Below, piece by piece: positions 29,477 through 40,733 of a DNA stretch of 64,000 bases. The notes under the pieces were generated by a model. That model ran no database searches and was not told the DNA's origin. It worked only from the letters and a program-made list of their open reading frames with translations. This stretch comes from Pelagomonas calceolata (Eukaryota > Sar > Pelagophyceae > Pelagomonadales > Pelagomonadaceae). The stretch spans positions 1,488,001 to 1,552,000 of the forward strand of contig CAKKNE010000004.1 in NCBI GenBank assembly GCA_918797485.1, in the 5' to 3' direction. How positions within the stretch are numbered: position 1 is the stretch's first letter; each line of letters opens with the position of its first letter. Both the position numbers and the translations under genes were made by a program.

Positions 29477-32280
29477 CCGTGGGCCCATAACCTGCGAATA
29501 ATGCAAGACCAAAGGAGTACGCACCTTTGGGAGTACGGCGGCTGAGATAGTCTGCCGCGGAGCTACCTTAAATACACTAAGTAGTTTTGGTTTAACTGTG
29601 TTTATTACGCGTTGCGTGTTGAAGGGTGATGAAAGTGTATAGGAAGGGTATAGGATAGGGGGGGCTATTTCGCCCTATTTATCGCAGGACCGGGGACCTC
29701 ACCTTGCTAAAAATACTAGGCAGTGAGGTGCCTAGGAGCACGGCAGTGCTTTGCACTGATTCCCTAGTTGCCAGACCCCGTGGTACTAAAATACGGAGAG
29801 AGGTTGTGCTCATACGCGTTCTTAATAGTCTAGGAGGGAATAGGGACTACTATGTTCTTTGAATGTGACCTTTGGATTCACTGGGTTTACTTGCAGATGT
29901 TTCTTCATTGTTCCATAGTAGTAAGATCTAGCTTTCTCATGTGCTTGAGATTTTGTAGCAAGTTCTCTGTTATGTCTTCTTTGTCGTTGTGTTTGTACAA
30001 GAAGTACCTCATCAGGAATGTTTGCTTGATAGTTAATCTCTTGATTGATTTGTTTGTCAGTAGCAAAACCAGTGTGGAACCATTCTTTAGGAGCTTGCAG
30101 TCTCTTATGTCCTGCAGCTGCAAATCTGACTTTAGCTGCTGTTAGATATCGGAGCATTGAGCTTGGGGAGTTCCATGCTTGTTCCATTTCATGGTCTGTA
30201 CCTGGTCTGTCAATGCCTTGTTGCTTGTTCCTCCATGTCTTGGCAAGATCATGAAGTAGCTGGGCGTAGGGATCCTTACCATTATGATCAATGTGTTCTT
30301 CAATAAATTGCGTTGTGAACTTTTTGAAGATAGTGGCATCAGTAATGATGTGGTCCCACTTTTTAGCTTGGGTTTGATAGTGCTTGAGGGCATTGAGGAA
30401 TTCATCGGCCCAGATTGTTTTTATGTATGTTATACTGTCAAAAATTTTCTCGGCTTGTCGAACTATCCTATCCTTGGGAAACTCAAGGAATGCCTTCATG
30501 ACCTGAATCATGGCCCATGCCTTATTGGGGATCATTGGGTTCTCTGCTATTTGAATGAGATCATCTCGACAGGATAAAGCTGGTGTCTCAGACCATACTT
30601 GTTCGAGATCAGTGTATTTGAGGATCTCATATGAGAGCAGCATGGCTAGTTTTGAGTATGAGGCTGGATCTAAGATGTTGCCAGCAAAGGCTGTAAGATC
30701 AGTTTTTGACCAACCTTTGGGGGTGCGAGATGCCATAATTCTCCATTTTACACAATGTTTGGCATGGTGTGCAGAAACCCCTTCACAGAGGTTAACAAAT
30801 GCAGACCTGTATTCATCAGATCTGGTGTATTCAAAACCATATGAGATTCCTTCTGCTCTTTCTAGTTTCGCTAAGAATCCTGTGGGGTTTTCTTTGGACA
30901 CCCAGAAGCTTTTTAATGATCTGCTTTCTTTCAGGTCACGGTACTTGATTATCCCAGGTAGGTAGTCTATGTTGCACAGTAGTACATACAAAACGGGGAT
31001 AACATCAGCTTCTTTTGCGATGGGGAAGCCATTGTATTTGTCCTTAGATCTCAGGTCGAAGATGTGTTTTGGGGTCTTTGACTCTTCTGGTGCTGACTCA
31101 CTTGAGTGGTCCACAGATACTAGCATTTGTTTGGCAAGTTCTTGGAATTTTCTGTAGTCTATTGGGGGGTTCGAGATGTGTTGTTCATCATAGAAAGCCC
31201 ATCCATCGTACTTTGAAAATACGTCAGCTCTTTCCTCATCTGCTTGTGTGCTTTGTTTGTGATCAGGAGTGATCACACTGCATTTAAGTACAGAAGTGTC
31301 ATTGGGGAATGCTTCCCTTATGAGCTCAGTGAGATTTATTTCGTTTGGTGCTACTCTGATAAAAGCCAGAATTTTGTATGCAATCTCTTTATACTTTTCT
31401 CTCAGTTCAATTAGTGCTTTTGATTTGCTTTTGTCCAAGAGCATTTTGACCCGCTTAATTAAGTGCATGGCGACAAATTCTTCGAACTCGTTTAGGGCAT
31501 TGTATAGCGCGTCAGAATAAGATGATTGAGATTTTGTTTCATAGAAAAATCTGAAATCACAGTATGAAGGTGATCTTAGCAATACTTCCCCATAGGGGTG
31601 TTGTATTGCTGATGCAAGTACCTCTACATTGTAGTTGACACCTCAGGCTCTAGATTTGTCGTATTTTAACTGTGTAGCTAGGGTGTGCAGTGGTGCTTCT
31701 TTTGGATACTTCAGGTAGTCTATTTGTGTGTAGAATGGATCTTTTTCTGGATCATTCACTTCATATAGAGCTGCCACTGGGTTTGTTCGGAATTTTGATA
31801 GGAATGTCAGATCGGAGAAGTTTTCTCTTTTGTCTGATAAACCTAGGGTTTCACGAGCTTGTCTGTGTTGCTCAGATGTAGCTGTTGAGGTTGACCCAGC
31901 TACTTCTGATCCAGCAGTGCTCATGTTGTTGGGGAGTTGTAGTTACAGCGATGTATATCTGCTGTAGTGTAGGTCGTTTTCGAAACCAATCAACCAGTAG
32001 GGAGACGGTGCCAAGTTCAGGCAGAGCGTCGACTCCCGTACCGCAAGAGTCAACCAGCTGGTGGAGGGGTTTCAGAGTGTTGGAGTCTAACAGGGTATCA
32101 ACGCAAAGTTGAACGGCCGTGGGCCCATAACCTGCTAAAAATACTAGGCAGTGAGGTGCCTAGGAGCACGGCAGTGCTTTGCACTGATTCCCTAGTTGCC
32201 AGACCCCGTGGTACTAAAATACGGAGAGAGGTTGTGCTCATACGCGTTCTTAATAGTCTAGGAGGGAATAGGGACTACTA
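29477..32280 (-). mobile_element. Fossil element with direct terminal repeats and capsid/nucleocapsid-like or gag-like ORFs (non-autonomous, family unresolved)
   Basis: Direct repeats of 148 bases lie at 29705-29852 and 32133-32280 and read as identical. The right copy continues 16 bases inward (32117-32132), and the same bases occur at 29477-29495, so the full repeat is about 164 bases and the left copy is split by a small mobile unit at 29493-29686. Two minus-strand ORF blocks lie inside, 29822-31582 and 31643-31924; the larger reaches into the left repeat. The proteins are helical and unlike host genes here. I see no reverse transcriptase, integrase, transposase or polymerase. Identical ends point to a recent copy that looks whole or nearly so, moved in trans. 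An LTR retroelement carrying only gag, or a captured viral nucleocapsid gene, both fit. Confidence 0.6.
29493..29686 (+). repeat. Small mobile unit nested in the left terminal repeat
   Basis: About 194 bases from TGCGAAT to TATCGCA match 62262-62457 nearly base for base, in the same orientation. Its ends are short inverted copies (TGCGA at both termini). It interrupts the left terminal repeat of the fossil element, so it moved after that element settled. It carries no frame, like a MITE or short SINE. Confidence 0.75.
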
Positions 32281-32645
32281 GGGTAAGGATAGGGGTATTT
32301 TTCTAGCACACCTAAACCAGCCAGCCTAGCGCCCGATGTCTGGTACCCCTAATCAGAGTGCGAGGCGCCAGGATGTGGCCTTATCATAAGAAAACAGATT
32401 GATTACTGTCTCTTGGCGACCGCCGCGACGCAAGGCCAAGGCCAAAACCGCCCCCGGCAGTAGTTCGTCCACTTGGGACCTCGCACACAACCCCTTGCTT
32501 GGGTCTGGGGCCGCTACGGAGGTCTGTAACCCCGTGTAGTCGAGTGGTTGAGCACACCAGCCCCAGAAGTATCCGACATTCTGCTGTATGAGCGGGCCGT
32601 TGGGAGGAAGCCATATAATATTGATCATTGCCATGGCGGTCCCGC
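32281..32645. other. Spacer between fossil element and kinase-like gene
   Basis: No gene or clear repeat is seen. The string GTAGTCGAGTGGTTGAGCA near 32536 resembles a tRNA D-arm, but no tRNA fold follows. Confidence 0.3.
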
Positions 32646-35033
32646 TTAGACATCCGGCAAGGGCCTTTCAAATATGTCTCGCTTGAATGCGTCAAACAAG
32701 TGCAAGGAATCGCCAGCGGCAGATTTGCTGGCGCCGCCTCTTAGGGAGTCAAATATTGGGGACATGAGCAGCGAACGCATCGTCGGCCGCCGGCGGGGAT
32801 CGAAGTCGAGCATTGCCGTCAAAATATCTATATTTGAGCCGAGTTGCTTACGACAACGAGCCATGGCAGGATGTACTCCCTGTTTGAGGTTAAATGTTGC
32901 CGTGTGCTTGGCAAAAAGCTGCTTTGACTTTATATGGCTACGAAAAAGTACATCCTTGAGCTCGCCACTTGATATCTCAGGGTGCTCTGGCTTATTGTTG
33001 CTACCAATGAGATGTGTGCGGACAATATCAAGAACACGATTTGCAGCAGGACCAAGCTTGCTTATCGAATCATGGTTGCTAGTAGGGACGCCAAGAAGAA
33101 CAAGAAAACGGTAAAAAGTGTCAAATAAAGTATACCTTGTCAGTTTGGGATCTGTATCATGGTCGCTAGCAAGATTTGCAAGGATATTAAATGATGACAC
33201 TTCCCTGCTCTCTAACCAAACCGCGGCAAGGTCTACGCGGAGATCGTCGGGGCAAGTGCAGTAATGCATCAGTTCCTCGTATGGAACACCACCGCCAAAA
33301 AGATGGAGGGTCGCGAGGCCAAGAGAGAACGTATCATGAGCATATGTATGCGTGCACTGAATGTCGCCACTAAGAAGGAGATCAATGGGAACATTCTCGA
33401 TGGTAGTAAATATAGCACCTTTGGCGGGCTTGCCAAGGCTTCCTTTTTCCATATGCGAGGTCCCAAAATCAGTAAGCTTTATCCAAGCATCAACTGCCTC
33501 TTGGTACAATTGAACATCGAATTTTGCATCGGCAAGGTGATAGCGTGCATATATATTGGTTTCCACCGGTGCAACAAGAAAATTGAGTAGTTTGAGGTCA
33601 TAATGTCGGAGCCCCAATGTTGCACGTGAGGCATATAAGGCGAAGCACATTTGGAAAAAGAACCGAAGTGTAGTGCAGGTAGGTAGCACCATGCCAGGTT
33701 GTCTCCTTAACCAGCTCTCGATGTCACCACAGCTGCAGAGTCCCATGCGCACACAAAGCCGAGTGTCCGGTGACCTTCCAGTCTTCTCAAGGCTGTGCAA
33801 ACTTCCCGACGGATAGCATTGCACAAATGAACCAATTATTGTGACAAAATTGGGGCATATTCTCCTTGCAACAAGTTTGGTCAAATGACATAAAATTGCG
33901 AGCTCCCGGGTAACTTCATTGGCTGCGCAAACATCGTTATATAATACCGTGATGTTCATCACGGCCACAGCTTCATCGCCTACTTTATAAACTTTTTTGA
34001 ATGCACCCTCTCCCAATATCTCCTTTGATGGGGTATAAAGCGACACGGCCCGCGTGTTTCTCTTAATGCAGCTGATATCGCTGACAAAATGGCTCACAGC
34101 AAAGCTTTGCATGCTTTGTGCACAGATTGATTCGCTAGCTCTCGCAGCAGCCACACATGCCGATGCACCGGGCTGCAATTTGTCGATAAAGGAGAACACG
34201 TTGGCCCACACGCTGACAGGGAGGTCCCTGTGTGATAACCCCTGAGCTGTTTTTGTCACAACAAGAGCTGGGAGCTTGGATTCCACAAGGTGAGCGGAGA
34301 GGAAAAAGTCATCATAGGTACCGTGGATAATAATACCCTCAGGCCATGCTGCCATTGCCGATACCATCAGGCTCTCTGTACTTTTCAGCCAAAAGTCTTT
34401 TACGGTGACAATTCTTCGTGCACGCAGACGATCAACAGCGACGTGAATGGCCTCGAGCCCCCCATCTTTATTTGCTATTACATCAATGACACTAACTCCG
34501 CCCCGAACGTCAACTCCGAAGTCCGCGGCGGCATATCCAACATGCACCTCACCTGTCAGCCATGCACCGATCACTTCTCGTCGAAGCGCCGCACCCCACA
34601 TGCGTGCTGGGACACGGTTTGAACATGTTCTCTCTAGCGCAGCATATCTTATTGCGTTTTGGTGAAATGCAGGCTCCTTGTTTTGCTTCTTGAAAGATCT
34701 GCATCTGGCATTCCCTGAAAAGCGAGCGGCAGAATATGCCATCTCATCATAACTAGCAGCAGTTTCTATTGAATTATTGCGTAATGCTAGAGAATCAAGC
34801 GGTATGCCCTGCACTCGCTTTTCATCATGCTGTACCTTAAATTTTTCGGGTGTAGCCCAAGCACGCCGCTGTGTTCGCGAATGTGTGTATCCAAAATGAC
34901 GAATGTGTTCGCGATCTATTACTGGTTCATGATAAGACTCGTGTAGTCGATGCGACTTCTCATCGAAGCCTTGACGCCCGCTTCCATAGACATTGAGGTC
35001 GAGGAGAGAAGCAGTATCCAACCAGGATGTCAT
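32646..35033 (-). CDS. F-box plus protein-kinase-like protein, probable pseudokinase
   Basis: The single exon encodes 795 residues from the ATG at 35033. Residues 1-265 match no family I know. Around residue 273 LPVSVWANVFSFIDKL looks like an F-box, which would link to SKP1 of a ubiquitin ligase. A kinase fold follows: glycine loop GEGAFKKVYKVG (about 340), then VAVMNI where the ATP-binding lysine should be (codon ATG, not AAG), HYDLKLLNFLV in place of HRDLKxxN (about 476), LTDFGTS (about 520) and late DPRRRPTMRSLL. The catalytic Asp, Asn and DFG are kept, so the lost lysine suggests weak or no phosphotransfer, or an odd ATP site as in WNK kinases. No close relative is recognised. Confidence 0.78.
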   Translation of the reverse strand: MTSWLDTASLLDLNVYGSGRQGFDEKSHRLHESYHEPVIDREHIRHFGYTHSRTQRRAWATPEKFKVQHDEKRVQGIPLDSLALRNNSIETAASYDEMAYSAARFSGNARCRSFKKQNKEPAFHQNAIRYAALERTCSNRVPARMWGAALRREVIGAWLTGEVHVGYAAADFGVDVRGGVSVIDVIANKDGGLEAIHVAVDRLRARRIVTVKDFWLKSTESLMVSAMAAWPEGIIIHGTYDDFFLSAHLVESKLPALVVTKTAQGLSHRDLPVSVWANVFSFIDKLQPGASACVAAARASESICAQSMQSFAVSHFVSDISCIKRNTRAVSLYTPSKEILGEGAFKKVYKVGDEAVAVMNITVLYNDVCAANEVTRELAILCHLTKLVARRICPNFVTIIGSFVQCYPSGSLHSLEKTGRSPDTRLCVRMGLCSCGDIESWLRRQPGMVLPTCTTLRFFFQMCFALYASRATLGLRHYDLKLLNFLVAPVETNIYARYHLADAKFDVQLYQEAVDAWIKLTDFGTSHMEKGSLGKPAKGAIFTTIENVPIDLLLSGDIQCTHTYAHDTFSLGLATLHLFGGGVPYEELMHYCTCPDDLRVDLAAVWLESREVSSFNILANLASDHDTDPKLTRYTLFDTFYRFLVLLGVPTSNHDSISKLGPAANRVLDIVRTHLIGSNNKPEHPEISSGELKDVLFRSHIKSKQLFAKHTATFNLKQGVHPAMARCRKQLGSNIDILTAMLDFDPRRRPTMRSLLMSPIFDSLRGGASKSAAGDSLHLFDAFKRDIFERPLPDV

Positions 35034-35309
35034 ACGACCATAACTTAAAGCTTAATCGCTATTAACGGGTATGGGCGGCCCAACTTTGAGGAATGGGTGG
35101 TCTTGAGCTGAAAAAGTACAGCCACGCTCAGAAAGACCGACACGCCATTGGAGTTGATAAGTGATGGGGCCGCTCTTGATCTGCAGCCGCCGGCGAGGCT
35201 CGGGATTCTGTGCCTAATGTATTTGTTTCCCTATGAACGGTGTACTATGAACGGCGTACTGGTATTCTAGTATCTGTATCTCGATCGGCATCAGCACGGT
35301 ATCGACGAG

Positions 35310-35997
35310 ATGCGAGCGCCGAGCGATCCAACAACGGAAAGCGGGGCTAAGTGGATGACGCTCACTTGGTTCCTGCGGCCAGACCGCTATGAAGGTGGGT
35401 CGAAACAAGTTTTGTGCTATCGATCGATTGGGTTCAGGTGAAGTTGCTGATGGACATATGGACGGCAAAGGCACTTACTGGCATGCGGATTCTTCCCGGC
35501 ACGTATTCTTTTTTTTTGAATTATCAGATCTGATAGTTGATAGGTACGAGGGTTCCTTTTGCAAAAGTCAGCGTCATGGCTACGGTGAATATTTCTTTGC
35601 GGATGGATCGTGCGGTGCGGAGTGAATTACCCCATACCTAAGAGTCGGAGAGAACGGGGACTGAATGGTTAGGTATTATAAGGGCGAGTACAAATGGGGG
35701 GCTAAACATGGTTACGGTGTCTTTGTGTACCGCGACGAGACAAGGTTCGAGGGAACCTTCACAAATAATGTCAAGGAAGGGCAGGGTATAATGTACTACT
35801 CGGATGGGTCGAAATATGTCGGCGATTACCACTTTGGAATGATGGATGGACAGGGCGAATATGTGTGGCCAAATGGCGTCAAGTACATCGGAGAGTGGCG
35901 CGCAGACGAGCGACATGGCTTTGGGCAAATGTATTTTTCAGATAACGAGCCTGCGTACCGAGCTAGATGGGAACATGATCAGCGTGTTTTTGATTGA
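35310..35997 (+). CDS. MORN-repeat protein
   Basis: Four exons, 35310-35394, 35438-35498, 35544-35609 and 35673-35997, give exactly 179 codons (178 residues). Introns are 43, 45 and 63 bases; the middle one is GC-AG. Splicing restores six MORN repeats in register, beginning YEGEVADGHMDGKGTYWHAD, YEGSFCKSQRHGYGEYF, YKGEYKWGAKHGYGVFVY, FEGTFTNNVKEGQGIMYY, YVGDYHFGMMDGQGEYVW and YIGEWRADERHGFGQMYF. Such strips bind membranes or act as rigid scaffolds, and many serve cilia (radial spoke heads, MORN5). The repeats alone do not say which. The start at 35310 (MRAPSDPTT) is the first in-frame ATG; 35355 is an alternative. Confidence 0.85.
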
Positions 35998-37383
35998 GAG
36001 ATGCCATAAGTTGCTGATGAATTCTCGGCTGCGTTTTGACTTCCTCCTACCCGACCTACTTTTCAGCTAGGTTAAACGTCCAGCGCTTCCGCAATAACCC
36101 AGCAGGGAATTTTGGAAAGATTGAGGGCCCGGGGTCCGTGACCGTGACCGTCGCGCTTCTCCATTACAGCCCGAACAAGCATGGAGGTAAAGTAAGGGGA
36201 CTGCTTTAGAGGCCCCTGCAATTAAGGGGGCGGACTCTGCCAGTCTCTGGTGGACTCCAAATTTGATTTTCGAGTTCAAGTTCCCAGCCACTTGTGCGGG
36301 GTCCCGAAGAGTCCTTTTGTACATCCCGAGGCCGGGCTGGGGGGAGGGGTCACTTTCGCGGCGACGCGGTGAACTTCGCGGTGATGAGGCCTGATGGTCA
36401 ACTTGCGGTATTTCAGCGAGTGCCAGTGAAAAACAAAACTCGCTTCTATGCTGGTAATTTGGTCCCCCTGCGGCCCTTGAGTACCATTGGCGTGGGTGGG
36501 ACGGATGCGTAGTATTGGGCATCGAGTTCGGCCAGGTCTTGAAATCCGTGAAGGTCACGACGCGGCCGGGTACCCCGGGCACAGAGGGCCCTACGAGTCC
36601 CCCCGACCCAATCCGCGGGTACAGGCTAACGATGGAGCGAATCCCTATGGTGGGTGCCGGCCCTTCCCGGGCCGATGGGCTGCCAGATAGGTCGCCTGAC
36701 GCGGCACGAAACTTGAACGCCACTGGCGCGACCTTCGCAGGCCACTAAAATTTTCAAACCTAATCGTCTCGGTCACTCGCTGTGGTCACGTCCTTATAAG
36801 GGTAAGGGTAAGTATGCCCCCTATTCTTAATTTGCGCGCGGCCGGGACGTTCAGTTATAGAGATACGGCAAATTTGGGGTTGCCAGTGGGTGTTCGCCCC
36901 CTTCTGCAATTGGCCACTACTAGTAGGTACTAGTAGTACGAGTTCGCGGGCTCCGGACCGAATCATCAGATTCCGCGGCGCTTGATACCGATTGGCTAGA
37001 TAGTACCTTAGTCCCGGGCGGGTGACTTGGGGAAAAGCAGTAGGCATCCCTTTTTGATAGTCTTAAGCCAGCTTCTTGGTCTTTGTCAGCGAGCTTGAGC
37101 TCGGCGAGCTTAATGTAGCTTAGCCCCCACCCGCTGAAGGGTGTCAAGGGACTGCGAGTTGAGGGGAAGGTCTGCTAGGCTAAACACAATTTGTTTTTTG
37201 GGAAGCTATAACAGCCGCGTGGTAACCTTGACAACTTTACTTACCAATGTTCCAGGGGAACCACTCGCCGCAGCGTGCATCAGCGTGCATATGTATTCAC
37301 TGCAAGGGAAATGAAGAAATTTGTGCCTCCTCGATAATCTGACGATTACCAACCTAATTTGATTGACTAAAAATTTCGTCGAG
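35998..37383. other. Spacer with family A copy 2
   Basis: Family A copy 2 fills 36245-36905. A segment at 36570-36665 (GGGCCCTACGAG and on) also matches 52027-52108, so the repeats are mosaics. Word-rich DNA at 36900-36960 includes CTACTAGTAGG. No gene is supported. Confidence 0.5.
36245..36905 (+). repeat. Dispersed repeat family A, copy 2
   Basis: It shares the landmarks of copy 1 (TCGCTTCTATGC, GCCAGATAGGTCGCCTGACG, GCGCGACCTTCGCAGGCCAC, TATAGAGATACGGCAAATTT). It is about 100 bases longer through an insert around 36520-36665 that matches 52027-52108 downstream of family B copy 2. Confidence 0.75.
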
Positions 37384-40300
37384 CTATATCAACTCGGAAT
37401 GTACCATGTACTGGATCTTGACTCGCATCATAAGTGGCTTGGATGACACCGTGTTGTTTACCTATGGATTGACCATTACTTTCTTAATCAAATCCAAGAA
37501 AAATACCTTAATTACTTGGGTTACAATCCAGTTGCTGTTTGCAGGGATGGTCGTGGCTGAGGGAGGTTTCAGTTCCATAAAAACATATTTTGGTACCGCC
37601 GCTTGGAACACGAAGTGATTAAAATCTGTAATTGTGTGGTTTAAAAAATTGCACGTGATCTCCATCTTTTCTGGGCTAAGCTGATCTTGAGATAGTGCCA
37701 TTGTCAGTGTCAAACCTCCTTTCTCAAATGCCTTGAAGCTTGCGTGTGTTTGTGTTTGCTCTTCAACAGCGTTTTCTGGTTGTGCAGCTGGATTTTTCTC
37801 AACAAATATGTCATCGAATAAGTCAACATTGCGTGTTGATGTATCCGCATCATTGGCGTGTTTTTGGCTTCTTTGTCCAATGTCTTTCCAATCAAGATCA
37901 AGGAGATCCGTTGGTGCGTGATCAACGCATGATCCTGCAGTCTCTCCTGTCATGTTCTCACAGCAGGAACGATCCATACTCTCCTTGTCATTACCTGATG
38001 GCTGGTACTAAAATGCTTTCGTGAAATACAAATCAGCGGGCTCAGGGACAAACGGAATGGCGCAGTCTTCATTGCTGGCATTCTTGCGAGAGCTTGTCGT
38101 TGAAGGTCTTGACGTTGGTCTTCAAAGAGCGACATATACTCACAAGACCGCTGCTGAAGCTCAAGTGACAAGGAAGTCACAAAGTACCTGTGTTGCCTGT
38201 CTTAACGTCCTTTTAATATTTGATTGTGAATTAGATTCTCTGTGAAAGACCCCAAAAGGCCTTTGCATTCCGCCTGCCCTTGTTGCAACCGACACACAAT
38301 CTTCATTAGAGCAGTGGTGGCATAAGATCTTGTAAGAGTAGTAGCAAGGTGGGACTTCAAGACTGCCTTGATAAGTCCCAAAATGTCAGAAAGAGACACG
38401 GCGCAATATACGTCCCCAAAGTCGCCACTACTGGAAGTCTCAAGGAGTCGATCACTGAATTCACCAATGCACCAGAGCGCGACATGCATGAGGGCAATCT
38501 GCACGCGAGGCAATTCCTCCTGTAGAAGCCGAAACAATTTGTGCGTTGCAAAGCCATGCAGAGCCTCGGAGTGCGTTATGTGGCTAACAGCTGCACATGC
38601 GATCAACACATCACAGCAATTACCTGCAATTGACAACATGGCAATCAAAGTTTCCACTTTCCATCTGGGATCTGGTGCAAACCTGTGAGAATGACGCAGT
38701 AATTAATTGAGTCACGTCCTGCTGTTCACGCAGCCAACTAAATGACTTATCGACAATAGCAGAAACCTGAAATGTGCAAGAAATTTCAATTTTGAACACC
38801 TGAAGGAATTGCTGCGCAGTTCAAGACGCGACTGCACAGGAGGCTTTGATGCTCTGGAGGTGCCACCACGAGGTAGTTGAGCAACTCCCTAACTAATTCT
38901 ACAATGTTATTAGCATCAACAAGCTGGTATGTCAATTCCAGGGCTCTCTGGCGGATCGAAATATCTGGATCTTTAAGACAATCTAAGATTATTGCACCTA
39001 CATGACAAGAATTCATGGTCGCCATTCTTTGTGTTCACTTACGATGGCGTTGCACGGCAGCAACATCATCATCCACGACACTGGAGAGGGAATTCAGCGC
39101 AACCTGTCATTCAGTGATTAGATTGTGCCTCAACGTCGCTCCAGTTTGTTGAAGAGAAAATGTGTGGCTCACACGAACTGACATAACGCATGTTGTTGTC
39201 ACTATTTAAGAGGAAGCGACCAAGAATATTGATTGCCAAGAGCTTCAGGCCAGATTCAGACTTGACCGTCATTATTACTCTCACACATTCGTAGAGAATT
39301 GCATTGCCAGCATTGCGATTTGTTTCTGTGTTTGAGACGACCTGGGTGTTTCGATTCCATTAATTGCATCTATGAGTCGACAAATGTTGTACTTGGGCAA
39401 GAATATCATTCATCGCTTCGCTTGTTCCGTCATCATTTTTTCCTATATAGCGAAAATGTCAACGAACTTTTATTATTCCAAGATTCAAGACAGTGACTCA
39501 GAACCAAAGACTGCAAGCACCCTCAGCAACTTGACCTAAAAGTAAAAGATGGAAATATCTTGCAGAAGATAAACAAGCCTGCAAAAAAGGATCTGCTATT
39601 CCTGAAACATCGTGCTCAGGCCTAGAGGGTCGAGTCTAAAAACAGGAACGTGGGGCTAGTGTGGCATTGGTTTTGACGAGTATCCAAGATTCAACAAATT
39701 TCGGAGCATTTTGACGAGGGATGGCACAATTTGGATAATTTTAGTACTCAGATCCGCTTGGAGAGAAAGAACCTTTGCACGTCTTTTTATAAAATAAAAC
39801 TTCCATCAGCTAATGATGCTGGAACTTACATCAGCCACCAGCTGGATTGCTGCGATGAGAACGCCATGAAATCTATCTTTCAGCAGCATCACAATGCTGG
39901 ACGTGTGGTCCTCGACAAATTCTGGAACGCGCTTTAGTATGCGAATAAGTGCAAGTGCCGCCTTTTTTCGAACGTGTGCATTTGAGGATCCAAGGTGACA
40001 AGAAACATCAGATACAAGCACGCGACCCATATCCGCCTATAAGAATAATTCATGCTTAGTTGCTGGCCATGCGCACCGTTGCCAAGTTTCCCACAGACGT
40101 GAGGGCCAAGCCGACAACATATTGCGACCTGTCTCGCAGTGACGGTATAATTCATTTGATGCATTCAGCTCCGCATTGCACTCGTGATGTAGATCATTTT
40201 TCAGTGAATTTGTCACTAAGGTGAGCACCTCGGTGCGCTCGTCAAGTAGCAACATCAGAGCAAGATATCCTATGAGACTGTGCCTCAGTAAAATTCAAGC

Positions 40301-40647
40301 CCTCATAAAATTGCCAATGCGTTTCTCTGGAAAGCTGGGCGATGCAATAAGCTTGAGGCATTCCATTTGACCAAAGTGGCTTGGATAACCTTTAGGAACC
40401 ATAGGCTAATGGTACTAAAAAGTACTGGCACCTAGCATGTGAATAAATAAAAGTTTTGCCACATTCCGATGGCGGAATGCCGGCAAATTATCTTTGAATG
40501 CGGTGCGAATCAGAGCACATTCCTTTGCAATTACTGCGCGTTCCTCCTGTGCAGTCTTACCTGAGATGAGATGCAACTTACCAAATATGGTGCGCTTAAC
40601 TCACATCCACGAACGGCCCGGATTAGTTCCCGAAGCCTTATGGACAT
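37384..40647 (-). CDS. AP1G: AP-1 complex subunit gamma (gamma-adaptin)
   Basis: This clathrin adaptor subunit of the trans-Golgi and endosomes is spread over about 18 exons with introns of 40-79 bases. The first exons are 40605-40647, 40432-40560, 40315-40389, 40182-40269, 40077-40128 and 39830-40036; later ones run 39678-39772, 39579-39621, 39505-39535, 39393-39442, 39183-39341, 39043-39103, 38828-38997, 38747-38766, 38251-38682, from 38187, an ear exon to 37507, and 37384-37461. Landmarks are [92 protein letters not shown] and the ear [12 protein letters not shown] with TQVIKV. Introns at 40270-40314 and 39536-39578 are GC-AG. The hinge intron (about 37930-38100) is unresolved. Confidence 0.93.
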
Positions 40648-40691
40648 TTCGCGTGGTGTTGGTTAACAACAATACAATGTCAGAGTACTGC

Positions 40692-40733
40692 GGTACCGTA
40701 GGTACCGTAGGTACCGTAGGTACCGTAGGTACC
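40692..40733. repeat. Tandem 9-mer GGTACCGTA in gamma-adaptin promoter
   Basis: Four perfect copies and a partial fifth lie 45 bases upstream of the gamma-adaptin ATG. Each contains the palindrome GGTACC. Single GGTACCGTAG words also occur at about 11458 and 63282. Confidence 0.9.

Noticed and set aside
32530-32590. Possible tRNA (GTAGTCGAGTGGTTGAGCA)
   Set aside because: Only a D-arm-like string is present; no acceptor stem, anticodon arm or B box can be folded.
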